Assembly: GCF_002074055.1 (NCBI RefSeq)
Contig: NZ_CP014619.1
Span: 1,116,001 to 1,180,000, forward strand
DNA: 64,000 nt
Direction of reading: 5' to 3'
Source of the DNA: Frondihabitans sp. 762G35
Lineage (GTDB): Bacteria; Actinomycetota; Actinomycetes; Actinomycetales; Microbacteriaceae
Notes under the pieces: generated by a model
What the model was told of the DNA's origin: nothing
What the model saw: only the letters and a program-made list of their open reading frames with translations
The model's database searches: none
Position numbers and translations under genes: made by a program
Part shown: positions 55,634 to 64,000 of the stretch, piece after piece
Position numbering within the stretch: position 1 is the first letter of the stretch
Layout: every line of letters begins with the position of its first letter

Positions 55634-57070
55634 GTGAGCGATCGCGACGACGACAAAGAGAAGCGTCCTCGACGCGACCGCGACGAGAGCACGGGTGGCC
55701 GCAGCGGAGACCGCTCGTGGAGCGCGCGTCCTCCCCGCGGCGGATCGGATCGCCCGGGAGCGGGGAGGCCGTCCAACGGTCGGCCGAGCGGCGACCGGAG
55801 CGGTTCGAACAGGCCTCCCCGCGGCGATGGCCCCGGAGGATCGTCCCAGCGTCCCGAACGCGGTGGCGACCGCCCCGGGCGGACCTCGTCCGGAGATCGT
55901 CCGTTCCGTGCGGGTGACCGGCCGCAGCGGCCCGGCGAGCGACCCGGACGTCCGTCCGGCGACCGCCCGGAACGTTCCTCGGGGGGTCGTCCGGAGCGGA
56001 GCGGGGATCGTCCTCAGCGGCAGGGCGACCGCCCGGCGCGGGCCGGCGGGGACAGGCCGTACCGTCCGAGCGGCGACCGTCCGCAGCGACCGGGCGAGCG
56101 CCCGGGGCGTCCGTCGAGCGACCGGCCGGCGCGCGGCTCCAGCGGTCGCGATGATCGCGGTTCGCGGTCGGGTCGCGATTCCCGAGACGGTGGAGGCCAG
56201 TGGGAGGACCGTGATCCGCTGGGCCTGCGTTCCGTGCGTCCGCGCCAGTTCGAGCCGCACCTGCCCGACGAGATCGAGCCGCGTCAGCTGGACAAGGTCG
56301 CTCGGGCGGAGTTGAAGACGCTCAGCAAGGAGAACGCGGACTTCGTCGCGCGTCACCTCGTCATGGCGGGCGAACTGATCGACGAGGATCCTGCGCTCGC
56401 CCACCAGCACGCGCAGGCCGCGGGACGTCGGGCCGGGCGGATCGCGGTGGTGCGGGAGACGATCGCCATCACGGCGTACGCGCTCGAGGACTATGCGCTG
56501 ACCCTGCGCGAGCTCCGGACCTACCGGCGCATCTCCGGACGCAACGACCAGCTTCCCCTCATGGTGGACAGCGAGCGCGGTCTCGAGCGTCCCGACCGGG
56601 CTCTCGAGCTCGGTCGCTCGGTCGAGGTGGAGACCCTGGACGTCCCCGTGCGCGTATCGCTGGCCATCGCGATGTCCGGAGCGCGCCTCGATCTCGATCA
56701 GAAGGACGCGGCGCTCCGCGAGCTGGAGATCCCGCAGCTCAATCGCACTCGTGCCTACAGCTACAGCCCGGATCTCTTCGACGCCTACGGGACCGTCCTC
56801 GAGGAACTCGGTCGCGAGACCGAAGCCGCGGAGTGGTACACCCTGGCCCGCCGTGCGCGCGCGGCCCTGAACACGCTGGACACCGAGGAGGACCGTGAAA
56901 CTGTCGAGATCGTGGAAGAAGAGATCATCGGATTCGACGGCGGCGACATCGCCCTCGACGACGAGCTCTCCGCAGGGAGCGTCGACTCCGTCGAGCTCGG
57001 CGACGCCGAGCCCGACGAAGGGATCGACGACGGCGCCGCCGACGATGCCGACGGCGAAGCCCGCGACTGA
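55634..57070 (+). CDS. Disordered Arg/Gly/Pro-rich protein with TPR-like domain
   Basis: 478 residues, no precise function known. Residues 1 to about 195 are a basic low-complexity region of degenerate repeats such as GDRPQRPGERPGRPS. The second part (about 205-420) is an all-helical, TPR-like domain (VARAELKTLSKENADFVARH, ALAHQHAQAAGRRAGRIAVV, WYTLARRARAALNTL). A strongly acidic tail ends it. Such tails and RGG-like arms suggest nucleic-acid binding, which is inference. GTG 55634 has AAGGAGA 6 nt upstream. A TAGGCT at 55516-55521 may be its -10. The last 26 bases overlap the HAD gene. Confidence 0.8.
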   Translation: MSDRDDDKEKRPRRDRDESTGGRSGDRSWSARPPRGGSDRPGAGRPSNGRPSGDRSGSNRPPRGDGPGGSSQRPERGGDRPGRTSSGDRPFRAGDRPQRPGERPGRPSGDRPERSSGGRPERSGDRPQRQGDRPARAGGDRPYRPSGDRPQRPGERPGRPSSDRPARGSSGRDDRGSRSGRDSRDGGGQWEDRDPLGLRSVRPRQFEPHLPDEIEPRQLDKVARAELKTLSKENADFVARHLVMAGELIDEDPALAHQHAQAAGRRAGRIAVVRETIAITAYALEDYALTLRELRTYRRISGRNDQLPLMVDSERGLERPDRALELGRSVEVETLDVPVRVSLAIAMSGARLDLDQKDAALRELEIPQLNRTRAYSYSPDLFDAYGTVLEELGRETEAAEWYTLARRARAALNTLDTEEDRETVEIVEEEIIGFDGGDIALDDELSAGSVDSVELGDAEPDEGIDDGAADDADGEARD

Positions 57071-58064
57071 GCCGCGCTTCCCCCTCGACGGGGTCGACGC
57101 CGTCCTGGCGGACCTCGACGGCGTCGTCTACACGGGGCGCAACGCGATCCCGCACGCCGTGGAGAGCCTGAACCGCGTCGCCGGGAGCCGCCGCGTCGGG
57201 TACATCACCAACAACGCCTCGCGGACCGCCGACGCCGTCGCGCAGCAGCTGAGCGATTTCGGCCTCACCGTCGCGGGCGACGACGTCGTGACGTCCCCTC
57301 AGGCGGCCGTGCGGCTCCTGGCCACCGTCGTCGAGCCGGGGGCGACGATCCTGGTCGTCGGCGGCGAGGGCCTCACGACGGTCGTCGAGGCCGCGGGCTT
57401 CACGGTGACGCGGTCGGCCGAGGAGTCGCCGGCCGCGGTGATCCAGGGGTTCGCACCCGAGGTCGGCTGGAAGGACCTCGCCGAAGCGTCGTTCGCCCTC
57501 GCCGAGGACATCCCGTGGGTGGCGACGAACCAGGACTGGACCATCCCGCAGGAGCGAGGCATCGCTCCCGGCAACGGCACCCTGGTGTCCGCCGTCCACA
57601 CCGCCGTCGGCAAGCTCCCGCTCGTCGCCGGCAAGCCGGAGAAGGCGATCTTCGACGCCGCCGTGGAGCGCTTCGGGGCCTCGAAGCCCCTCTTCATCGG
57701 CGATCGACTCGACACCGACATCGCCGGAGCGGTCAAGGCCGGTATCACCTCGGCGATCGTCCTGACGGGTATCGACCGGGCCAAGCAGATCCTCGCCGCG
57801 CCCGAGACGTCCCGCCCCGACTACATCCTGGGCGACCTCCGCGAACTCCACGAGGAGTACCCGGCGACGGTCGAGACGCAGGATGCCCGGGGCACGCGGA
57901 CCTTCACGGTGCGGGGTGCGCGGGTCGAGCTCCGGGGCAACAACGTCGTGGCCGTCGAGCGGGGCGATTCGACCGTCGACCTCCTTCGGGCCGGTGCGGC
58001 GGCGGTCTGGGGGAGCGGGCTCGCGATCTACGGTCTGGTCGTGGATCCTGCCCTCTACTCGTAG
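57045..58064 (+). CDS. HAD-IIA family phosphatase (NagD-like)
   Basis: 339 residues. HAD motif I is DLDGVVYTG; the IIA cap follows YITNNASRTADAVAQQL. Motif III lysine is in LPLVAGKPEKAIFDAA and motif IV is FIGDRLDTDIAGA. The substrate is unknown (small sugar or nucleotide phosphates are typical). About 90 residues at the C-terminus are extra. ATG 57045 overlaps the preceding gene; no later start is available before motif I. Confidence 0.92.
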   Translation: MPTAKPATEPRFPLDGVDAVLADLDGVVYTGRNAIPHAVESLNRVAGSRRVGYITNNASRTADAVAQQLSDFGLTVAGDDVVTSPQAAVRLLATVVEPGATILVVGGEGLTTVVEAAGFTVTRSAEESPAAVIQGFAPEVGWKDLAEASFALAEDIPWVATNQDWTIPQERGIAPGNGTLVSAVHTAVGKLPLVAGKPEKAIFDAAVERFGASKPLFIGDRLDTDIAGAVKAGITSAIVLTGIDRAKQILAAPETSRPDYILGDLRELHEEYPATVETQDARGTRTFTVRGARVELRGNNVVAVERGDSTVDLLRAGAAAVWGSGLAIYGLVVDPALYS

Positions 58065-58151
58065 GGTCGACCCGCGATCTGACGAGCGCTGCGGACGGCC
58101 TGTGGAGAGATCCCGCGGGGTTCCAGGGCGCTCGGTTAGGGTGGAACGATC

Positions 58152-58304
58152 ATGAGCGAAGAGAACGACGTCGTCGACGGGCTGATCTCGCGGTTGACGG
58201 TCATCGACCAGCAGCCGCTCGATCGGCGTGCCGTCGCGTTCGCCCAGATCCACGACGAGCTGCGGGCGGTGCTCGACGGTTCCACCGGGCCCTTCGGGCG
58301 CTGA
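58152..58304 (+). CDS. 50-residue conserved-looking small protein
   Basis: Reads MSEENDVVDGLISRLTVIDQ, then QPLDRRAVAFAQIHDELRAV, ending LDGSTGPFGR. It is predicted helical and soluble. TAGGGT (58137-58142) lies 9 nt before the ATG. The stop overlaps the tlyA ATG (TGATG). Small proteins of this kind recur before tlyA in Actinobacteria (recalled, not checked). Function unknown; coupling to tlyA is inferred. Confidence 0.68.
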   Translation: MSEENDVVDGLISRLTVIDQQPLDRRAVAFAQIHDELRAVLDGSTGPFGR

Positions 58305-59203
58305 TGCACCGTCCCGCCACCGCGCACGCCGCGGCTCGAGACTCCCAGGCCGCCGGTGATCCCGCCGACGCGACCGCAGGAGGCGCCGACTCCGGCGCCA
58401 CCGCGGCCACCGTCCGCCTCGACGTGGCGCTCACCGCACGGGGCCTCGCCCGGTCACGGACACACGCCCACCGGCTCCTGGCCGACGATCTGGTCACCGT
58501 CGACGGCCGCGGGGTCGTCAAGCCGTCGACTCCGGTGACGGAGTCGCAGGCGATCGTCGTCGCCGGTCTCGACCACTACGTCAGCCGGGCCGCCCACAAG
58601 CTCGTCGGGGCTCTCGACGCCTTCGGCGTGGACCCCCGGGGTCGCTCCGCCCTCGACGTGGGGGCGTCGACCGGCGGATTCTCGCAGGTCCTGCTGGAAC
58701 GCGGGGTCGTCAGCGTCTGCGCGCTCGACGTCGGTCACGGCCAGCTCGCGCCCCGGATCCGCTCCGACGAGCGGGTCACCGTGGTGGAGGGCGTCAACGC
58801 GCGCTATCTGACGGCCGACGAGCTCGCCCGTCGCGACCCGCGGGCCGAGGACATCGATCTCGTCGTCGGCGATCTCTCGTTCATCTCCCTGACGATGGTC
58901 CTGCCCGCCCTCGTCGCGTCCGTCGGCACCGACGCCGACTTCGTGCTCCTCGTGAAGCCGCAGTTCGAGGTCGGCCGGCAGGGGATCCGCGAGGGGATCG
59001 TCCACGACCAGGGCCTTCGCGCCGACGCCGTGATGACCGTGCTCTGGGCCGCGCACGACCTGGGGCTCGGCACGGCCGGGGTCATCCCGTCGCCGATCGT
59101 CGGCACCAACGGCAACCGCGAGTACTGCGTCCACCTCTCGGCCCGTCTCGGAGCGAATCCGACAGAATGGCTCTCACGGGTCGACGAGATGACGGGAGCG
59201 TGA
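58304..59203 (+). CDS. tlyA: TlyA-family rRNA 2'-O-methyltransferase
   Basis: 299 residues. An S4 RNA-binding domain (RLDVALTARGLARSRTHAHR) precedes an FtsJ-like methyltransferase domain: motif I LDVGASTGGFSQVLLERG, then VGDLSFISL and LLVKPQFEVGR. In mycobacteria TlyA methylates 16S and 23S rRNA and confers capreomycin sensitivity. An Ala-rich N-terminal stretch of about 35 residues is extra. First of tlyA-nadK-recN, a standard actinobacterial cluster. Its TGA is in frame with nadK. Confidence 0.94.
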   Translation: MHRPATAHAAARDSQAAGDPADATAGGADSGATAATVRLDVALTARGLARSRTHAHRLLADDLVTVDGRGVVKPSTPVTESQAIVVAGLDHYVSRAAHKLVGALDAFGVDPRGRSALDVGASTGGFSQVLLERGVVSVCALDVGHGQLAPRIRSDERVTVVEGVNARYLTADELARRDPRAEDIDLVVGDLSFISLTMVLPALVASVGTDADFVLLVKPQFEVGRQGIREGIVHDQGLRADAVMTVLWAAHDLGLGTAGVIPSPIVGTNGNREYCVHLSARLGANPTEWLSRVDEMTGA

Positions 59204-59206
59204 GCC

Positions 59207-60226
59207 ATCAGCATCACTGACGAATCCGCGGCGTCCTTCGACCCCGTCGAGCGCCACATCCTCGTCGTCTCGCACACGGGTCGCCGCGATTCCATCGACG
59301 CGGCGCTCGAGGTCTGCAGCCTGCTTGCGGCGGCCGGGCTCCGGCCCGTCCTGCCTCACGGGGAGTTCGACGACATCCGGGCGGCCGAGCCGAGCTTCGG
59401 CGGGGTCGACATCCTCGGTGTCGACATCGCGGTGGGCGACCTCGAGGCGGTCATCGTCCTCGGCGGCGACGGCACGATCCTGCGTGCGGCGGAGTTGGCG
59501 CGCGACACGCGGGCTCCCCTCATCGGCGTCAACCTCGGTCACGTGGGTTTCCTCGCCGAGAGCGAGCGCGACGACCTCCACGAGACGGTCGAGCGGGTGT
59601 TGTCCCGCGAATACGAGGTCGAGGAGCGCTTCGCGCTGCAGATCCGGGTCGAGGTCGACGGCGAACGGGTCTACGAGACCTGGGCCCTCAACGAGGCGAC
59701 CGTCGAGAAGGCGTCGCGCGAGCGGATGCTCGAGGTCGTCATCGAGGTCGACGGCCGACCCCTGTCCTCGTTCGGCTGCGACGGCGTCGTGATGTCGACA
59801 CCCACGGGGTCGACCGCCTACAACTTCTCGGCCGGCGGGCCGATCGTGTGGCCGGAGGTCGAGGCGATGATCCTCGTGCCGCTGAGCGCGCACGCCCTGT
59901 TCGCCCGCCCGCTCGTCGTGGGTCCGGGGTCCACCTTCGCGGTCGAGGTCCTGAGCCGGACGGACGGCTCCGGCGTCCTCTGGTGCGACGGTCGTCGCGC
60001 CCACAAGCTGGAGCCCGGTGCCCGAGTGGTCGCCCAGCGTTCGCCGAGGCCGGTGCGCCTCGCGCGCCTCCGCAAGGCCCCCTTCACCGACCGGCTGGTC
60101 GCGAAGTTCCACCTCCCGGTCACCGGCTGGCGAGGCCCGCACGACGCCCTCGACGGTCTTGACGCCGTCGAAGGGCCCGACGCCCTCGACGGGTCCGACG
60201 CCATCGACGGGCCCCACGCCTCATGA
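59207..60226 (+). CDS. nadK: NAD kinase, AUC start proposed
   Basis: Phosphorylates NAD to NADP. GGDGTILRAA, NLGHVGFLAE and TPTGSTAYNFSAGGPI are intact. The conserved N-terminal strand HILVVSHTGRRDS begins about 18 codons after the tlyA stop. No ATG, GTG, TTG or CTG lies in frame between that stop (59201-59203) and this strand. GTG 59432 would delete the first 75 residues. ATC 59207 has GGGAG (59194-59198) 8 nt upstream; ATC 59213 is also possible. With ATC 59207 the length is 339 residues. Alternatively the tlyA TGA is read through. Confidence 0.88.
   Translation: MSITDESAASFDPVERHILVVSHTGRRDSIDAALEVCSLLAAAGLRPVLPHGEFDDIRAAEPSFGGVDILGVDIAVGDLEAVIVLGGDGTILRAAELARDTRAPLIGVNLGHVGFLAESERDDLHETVERVLSREYEVEERFALQIRVEVDGERVYETWALNEATVEKASRERMLEVVIEVDGRPLSSFGCDGVVMSTPTGSTAYNFSAGGPIVWPEVEAMILVPLSAHALFARPLVVGPGSTFAVEVLSRTDGSGVLWCDGRRAHKLEPGARVVAQRSPRPVRLARLRKAPFTDRLVAKFHLPVTGWRGPHDALDGLDAVEGPDALDGSDAIDGPHAS
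60143..60214 (+). repeat. Four 18-bp tandem repeats in the 3' end of nadK
   Basis: Units start at 60143, 60161, 60179 and 60197 and encode DALDGL, DAVEGP, DALDGS, DAIDGP. The acidic hexapeptide tail lies after the conserved NAD-kinase fold. Confidence 0.85.
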
Positions 60227-61929
60227 TCGAGGAGATCACGATCCGCGACCTCGGGGTCATCGGCGAGGCCTCGCTCCCGCTCGGCCCGGGCTTCACCGCA
60301 GTGACGGGCGAGACCGGCGCAGGGAAGACCATGGTGGTCTCGGCGCTCGGGCTGCTCCTCGGCCAGCGGGCCGACGGCGGCGCCGTCCGCTCGGGGAGTG
60401 CGCAGGCCGTGGTCGACGGCCGCTGGAACGTCCCCGACGACGGTCCCGTGGCCGAGCGCGTGCGCGACGCCGGCGGCGACGTCGACGCGGGCGAGCTCTT
60501 CCTCAGCCGTATCGTCTCGAGCGAGGGCAGGAGCCGCGCCGTCGTCGGAGGTCGCACGGGTCCGATCGGCGTGCTCGCGGATCTCGCCGACCACCTCGTC
60601 GTCGTGCACGGCCAGTCCGAGCAGATCCGCCTCAAGTCGTCGTCGGCGCAGCGTGCTGCCGTCGATGCGCACGGGGGAGCGCCTCTGGCCGCCGCCGCGT
60701 CCGACTATCGGGCCGCCTACGAGGGCTGGCAGCGGGCGCAGTCCGAGCTCGACACGATCACGGGCGATCGCGACGCCCGCCTCGCGGAGGCGGCGCGCCT
60801 CCGCTCGGCGATCGACGAGATCGAAGCAGTCGCCCCCCAGCCCGGCGAAGACGCCGAGCTCGACGCGACCGCCGAGCGCCTCAGCAACGCCGAAGACCTC
60901 CGGCTCGCGGCGGGTCTGGCGCACGAGGTCCTCTCGACCGACGCGGTCGACGGCACCCGCGACGTCCTGTCCCTCGTCGACGAGGCGCGGCGGCAGATCG
61001 AGCGGGTGTCCCAGCACGACGCCGATCTCCAGGCGATCGCCGACCTCCTGGCCGAGGTCAGCGTGCAGGTGTCGGAGACGAGCGCGCGCCTCTCGAGCTA
61101 TCTCGGGTCGCTCGACGCCGACGTCTCCCGCGAACTCGAGTCGGTGCAGACACGCCGGGCGGAGCTGGGTGCCCTCATTCGCAAGTACGGCCCCACGCTC
61201 GACGACGCGATCGCCCTCCTCGACGACGGATCGCGTCGTCTGGTGGAGCTGGACGGCGACGACGACCGCGTGGCGGAGCTCGCGCGGGAGGTCGACGAGC
61301 AGCAGGCCGAGGCGGTGCGCACCGCGGACGTCCTGACCGACCTCCGCCGCGCCTCCGGCGACGACCTCGCGCGGCGCGTCAGCGACGAGCTGTCCGCCCT
61401 CGCCATGGCGGGCGCGGAGCTCGTCGTCGAGGTGTCCCCGCGCGGGGAGCTCGGCGCCTCGGGAGCCGACCGCGTCGAGCTCCTGCTGCGACCGCACTCG
61501 GGGAGCGAGCCCCGCGCGCTGGGGAAGGGCGCCTCCGGCGGAGAGCTCTCGCGCGTCATGCTCGCGATCGAGGTCGTGATGGCGTCGTCGAGCGAGGTGC
61601 CCACGTTCGTGTTCGACGAGGTCGACGCGGGCGTCGGCGGCTCGGCGGCGATCGAGATCGGTCGGCGCCTGGCGATGCTGGCGGAGAAGGCGCAGGTCAT
61701 CGTCGTGACCCACCTCGCTCAGGTCGCGGCCTTCGCGACGAACCACCTGCGCGTCGTCAAGGACGCCTCGGGGGCCGTGACGGCCTCCAGCGTGCAGCAG
61801 CTCACGGGGGAGGAGCGGGTTGCCGAGATGGCACGGCTCCTCTCGGGCCTGCCCGACAGCGAGAGCGGCCTGGAGCACGCGCGCGAGCTGCTCGACCTGG
61901 CGTCGAGTCGCTCGACGGCGAGCAGCTGA
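60223..61929 (+). CDS. recN: DNA repair protein RecN
   Basis: An SMC-like ATPase of double-strand-break repair, 568 residues. Walker A GETGAGKT is at residues 29-36. A coiled coil occupies the middle (about 160-360). The C-terminal ABC signature LGKGASGGELSRVMLAIEVV and Walker B TFVFDEVDAGVGG follow. The ATG overlaps the nadK stop. No SOS box is seen, so it depends on the upstream promoter. Confidence 0.96.
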   Translation: MIEEITIRDLGVIGEASLPLGPGFTAVTGETGAGKTMVVSALGLLLGQRADGGAVRSGSAQAVVDGRWNVPDDGPVAERVRDAGGDVDAGELFLSRIVSSEGRSRAVVGGRTGPIGVLADLADHLVVVHGQSEQIRLKSSSAQRAAVDAHGGAPLAAAASDYRAAYEGWQRAQSELDTITGDRDARLAEAARLRSAIDEIEAVAPQPGEDAELDATAERLSNAEDLRLAAGLAHEVLSTDAVDGTRDVLSLVDEARRQIERVSQHDADLQAIADLLAEVSVQVSETSARLSSYLGSLDADVSRELESVQTRRAELGALIRKYGPTLDDAIALLDDGSRRLVELDGDDDRVAELAREVDEQQAEAVRTADVLTDLRRASGDDLARRVSDELSALAMAGAELVVEVSPRGELGASGADRVELLLRPHSGSEPRALGKGASGGELSRVMLAIEVVMASSSEVPTFVFDEVDAGVGGSAAIEIGRRLAMLAEKAQVIVVTHLAQVAAFATNHLRVVKDASGAVTASSVQQLTGEERVAEMARLLSGLPDSESGLEHARELLDLASSRSTASS

Positions 61930-61975
61930 TACACGCTCGTAACGTGACACGCTCGGGTCGACGCCGGGAGTGACG

Positions 61976-61981
61976 TAGGAT
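61976..61981 (+). promoter_or_regulatory. -10 of pyrG (leaderless)
   Basis: TAGGAT ends 8 nt before GTG 61990. Confidence 0.5.
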
Positions 61982-61989
61982 GGAAGCCC

Positions 61990-63738
61990 GTGGTGGTCAA
62001 TCAAAACTCGGGTCCCTCTTCCATTCGCGACGCAGCTTCTTCCGAAGCAGCTTCCTCCGAAGCAGCCGCGCAGACGACGAAGCACATCTTCGTCACCGGG
62101 GGCGTCGTCTCCTCCCTCGGCAAGGGCCTCACGGCGGCCAGCCTGGGCAATCTCCTCACCGCGCGCGGGCTGCGCGTGGTGATGCAGAAGCTCGATCCCT
62201 ACCTCAACGTCGACCCGGGCACGATGAACCCGTTCCAGCACGGCGAGGTCTTCGTTACCGACGACGGCGCCGAGACCGACCTCGACATCGGCCACTACGA
62301 GCGCTTCCTCGACATCAATCTCAACCAGGGCGCGAACGTCACGACCGGTCAGATCTACTCGACCGTCATCGCGCAGGAGCGCCGCGGTGAGTACCTCGGC
62401 GACACCGTCCAGGTCATCCCGCACATCACGGACGAGATCAAGCGGCGCATGCGCCTCCAGGCCTCCGACCAGCCCCAGCCCGACGTCATCATCACCGAGG
62501 TGGGCGGAACGGTCGGCGACATCGAGAGCCAGCCGTTCCTCGAGTCCGCTCGCCAGGTCCGGCACGAGCTCGGCCGGAAGAACGTCTTCTTCGTCCACGT
62601 CTCCCTCGTGCCCTACATGGGAGCGTCGGGCGAGCAGAAGACCAAGCCGACGCAGCACTCCGTCGCGGCGCTCCGCTCGATCGGCATCCAGCCGGACGCC
62701 CTCGTCCTCCGGAGCGACCGCCCGGTCTCCGAGAGCAACCGCCGGAAGATCGCGCTGATGTGCGACGTCGACGAGGACGCCGTCGTCAACGCGAGGGACG
62801 TCGCGAGCATCTACGACATCCCCTCGATGCTGAACGAGCAGCACCTCGACTCCTACATCATCGAGCACCTCGGGCTCGGGGCGAAGGCGGGCGAGGTCGA
62901 CTGGTCGGGATGGACGACGCTGCTCCAGGCGGTCCACGACCCGAAGCACGAGGTCACCATCGGCCTCGTCGGCAAGTACATCGACCTGCCCGACGCCTAC
63001 CTCAGCGTGACCGAGGCGCTCAAGGCCGGCGGGTTCGCGCACCAGACGAAGGTCAACCTTCGCTGGATCCCGTCCGACGACTGCGAGACCCCGGAGGGTG
63101 CCGGCAAGGCGCTCGCCGAGGTGGACGGCATCTGCGTGCCCGGCGGGTTCGGCATCCGCGGCATCGAGGGCAAGCTCGGCGCACTCCGCTTCGCCCGGGA
63201 GAACGGCATCCCGACGCTCGGCCTCTGCCTCGGCCTCCAGTGCATGGTCATCGAGTACGCGCGCAACCGCGTCGGGCTCGCGGGAGCCTCGTCGTCCGAG
63301 TTCGATCCCGACACCGACTACCCCGTCATCGCGACGATGGCCGAGCAGGTCGACATCATCGCGGGCGGCGACCTGGGTGGCACGATGCGCCTCGGACTCT
63401 ACGAGGCCAGCCTGCTCGAGGGGTCGCTCGCGGCGGATCTCTACGGCGCCCCGACCGCCTCCGAGCGTCACCGCCACCGCTACGAGGTCAACAACCACTA
63501 CCGCGAGCAGATCGCCGACGCCGGCCTCGTCTTCTCCGGCACCTCGCCCGACGGCCAGCTCGTCGAGTACGTCGAGCTCGACCGCTCCGAGCACCCGTTC
63601 TACATCGGCACGCAGGCTCACCCCGAGCTCCGCTCGCGCCCCAACAACGCCCACCCGCTCTTCGCCGGGCTCGTCGAGGCGTCGCTCGAGCGTCAGAACT
63701 CCACGCGCCTGTTCGAGGTGGCCGACGGTGCCGAGTGA
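61990..63738 (+). CDS. pyrG: CTP synthase
   Basis: Aminates UTP to CTP with glutamine. The synthetase domain begins [20 protein letters not shown] and continues [20 protein letters not shown]. The glutaminase domain carries the nucleophile C413 ([11 protein letters not shown]). The length of 582 residues includes about 30 extra N-terminal residues. These carry a 15-bp tandem duplication (62035-62064, ASSEA twice). GTG 61990 is preferred; GTG 61993 is equally readable. Confidence 0.96.
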   Translation: MVVNQNSGPSSIRDAASSEAASSEAAAQTTKHIFVTGGVVSSLGKGLTAASLGNLLTARGLRVVMQKLDPYLNVDPGTMNPFQHGEVFVTDDGAETDLDIGHYERFLDINLNQGANVTTGQIYSTVIAQERRGEYLGDTVQVIPHITDEIKRRMRLQASDQPQPDVIITEVGGTVGDIESQPFLESARQVRHELGRKNVFFVHVSLVPYMGASGEQKTKPTQHSVAALRSIGIQPDALVLRSDRPVSESNRRKIALMCDVDEDAVVNARDVASIYDIPSMLNEQHLDSYIIEHLGLGAKAGEVDWSGWTTLLQAVHDPKHEVTIGLVGKYIDLPDAYLSVTEALKAGGFAHQTKVNLRWIPSDDCETPEGAGKALAEVDGICVPGGFGIRGIEGKLGALRFARENGIPTLGLCLGLQCMVIEYARNRVGLAGASSSEFDPDTDYPVIATMAEQVDIIAGGDLGGTMRLGLYEASLLEGSLAADLYGAPTASERHRHRYEVNNHYREQIADAGLVFSGTSPDGQLVEYVELDRSEHPFYIGTQAHPELRSRPNNAHPLFAGLVEASLERQNSTRLFEVADGAE

Positions 63739-64000
63739 CGTCGGTTCCGCCGGTGACGTGGCCGCAGGCGACGTGACCGGGCTCCTGCGCGACGACCCGA
63801 CCGAGGTGACCGTCACCTCCTCGGAGGTCGTGTTCACCGGGGCCGTCTGGAACATCGTGCGCGACGCCTTCGACTACGGCGGGTCGAGCATCCGGCGCGA
63901 GTACGTCGACCACACGGGCGCCGTCGCGATCCTGGTGCAGGATGCCCGGGGCAGGGTCCTCCTCATCAAGCAGTACCGCCACCCGATCCGGGCCCGCGAC
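63728..64000 (+). CDS. NUDIX hydrolase, N-terminal part (cut by window edge)
   Basis: 91 visible codons. [19 protein letters not shown], then [20 protein letters not shown] and [15 protein letters not shown] match the start of ADP-ribose pyrophosphatase-type NUDIX proteins. The NUDIX box itself lies beyond the window. The start is uncertain: GTG 63728, 63758 or 63773. It overlaps or abuts pyrG, as is common in Actinobacteria. Confidence 0.85.
   Translation, partial: MPSDVGSAGDVAAGDVTGLLRDDPTEVTVTSSEVVFTGAVWNIVRDAFDYGGSSIRREYVDHTGAVAILVQDARGRVLLIKQYRHPIRARD

Noticed and set aside
59818-63855. 1345-codon open frame on the minus strand
   Set aside because: It is the antisense of nadK, recN and pyrG, a product of high-GC codon bias. 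The same applies to 11276-14470 and 45588-49586.

Overview
The window is a high-GC, gene-dense, housekeeping stretch of an actinobacterial chromosome. Gene order (dapB-thyX-dapA-rnj-ftsK-pgsA-cinA-clgR-recA-recX-miaB-miaA-dapF-hflX, lexA next to a LysM gene, infC-rpmI-rplT, pheST, argCJBDF-H, tyrS, tlyA-nadK-recN, pyrG), GTG starts, PriA-type HisA, MPG-type glycosylase and the 16S/23S sequences point to Micrococcales, most likely Microbacteriaceae; the genus cannot be fixed by eye. I see no insertion sequence, prophage, integrase, tRNA or CRISPR array.

Layout: 1-8.5 kb holds the pnp 3' end, an aldo/keto reductase, a TetR regulator with a clear operator, an M16 peptidase, a phosphatase, a GNAT protein, dapB, a small membrane TPR protein, an epimerase and thyX. 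From 8.5 to 24.3 kb: dapA-rnj, ftsK-pgsA-cinA, clgR, recA-recX, miaB-miaA-dapF, an RsmC-like methyltransferase and hflX. From 24.5 to 29.5 kb: metF-metE, then lexA divergent from a LysM membrane protein, both with SOS boxes on their promoters. From 29.5 to 33.5 kb: hisC-hisB-hisH-priA and an SseB-domain gene. A cluster of four 48-bp palindromes follows at 33.5-33.9 kb, then DUF1844, infC-rpmI-rplT, a SpoU methyltransferase, pheST, the arginine operon, a 44-residue membrane protein, mpg and tyrS. A complete 16S-23S-5S operon without spacer tRNAs spans about 49.9-55.4 kb. The end carries a disordered basic TPR-like protein, a HAD phosphatase, a 50-residue protein, tlyA-nadK-recN, pyrG and the start of a NUDIX gene.

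Functional themes: lysine/diaminopimelate (dapB, dapA, dapF), histidine, methionine and arginine synthesis; DNA-damage response (recA with an SOS box and a RecA-NDp/PafBC-type promoter, recX, lexA, LysM division inhibitor candidate, recN, mpg); and translation (infC, L35, L20, PheST, TyrRS, rRNA, MiaA/MiaB, HflX, TlyA).

Most notable: (1) nineteen genes have a TANNNT -10 hexamer only 6-9 nt before ATG/GTG, implying widespread leaderless mRNAs; (2) infC and nadK both appear to start at AUC, nadK also lying in frame behind the tlyA stop; (3) a four-copy REP-like palindrome array with about 83-bp periodicity; (4) LexA-overlapped promoters and a 14-bp tandem repeat in the lexA leader; (5) a 9-mer, GCAGGATGC, repeated far beyond naive expectation. 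No clearly new multi-gene system was found.
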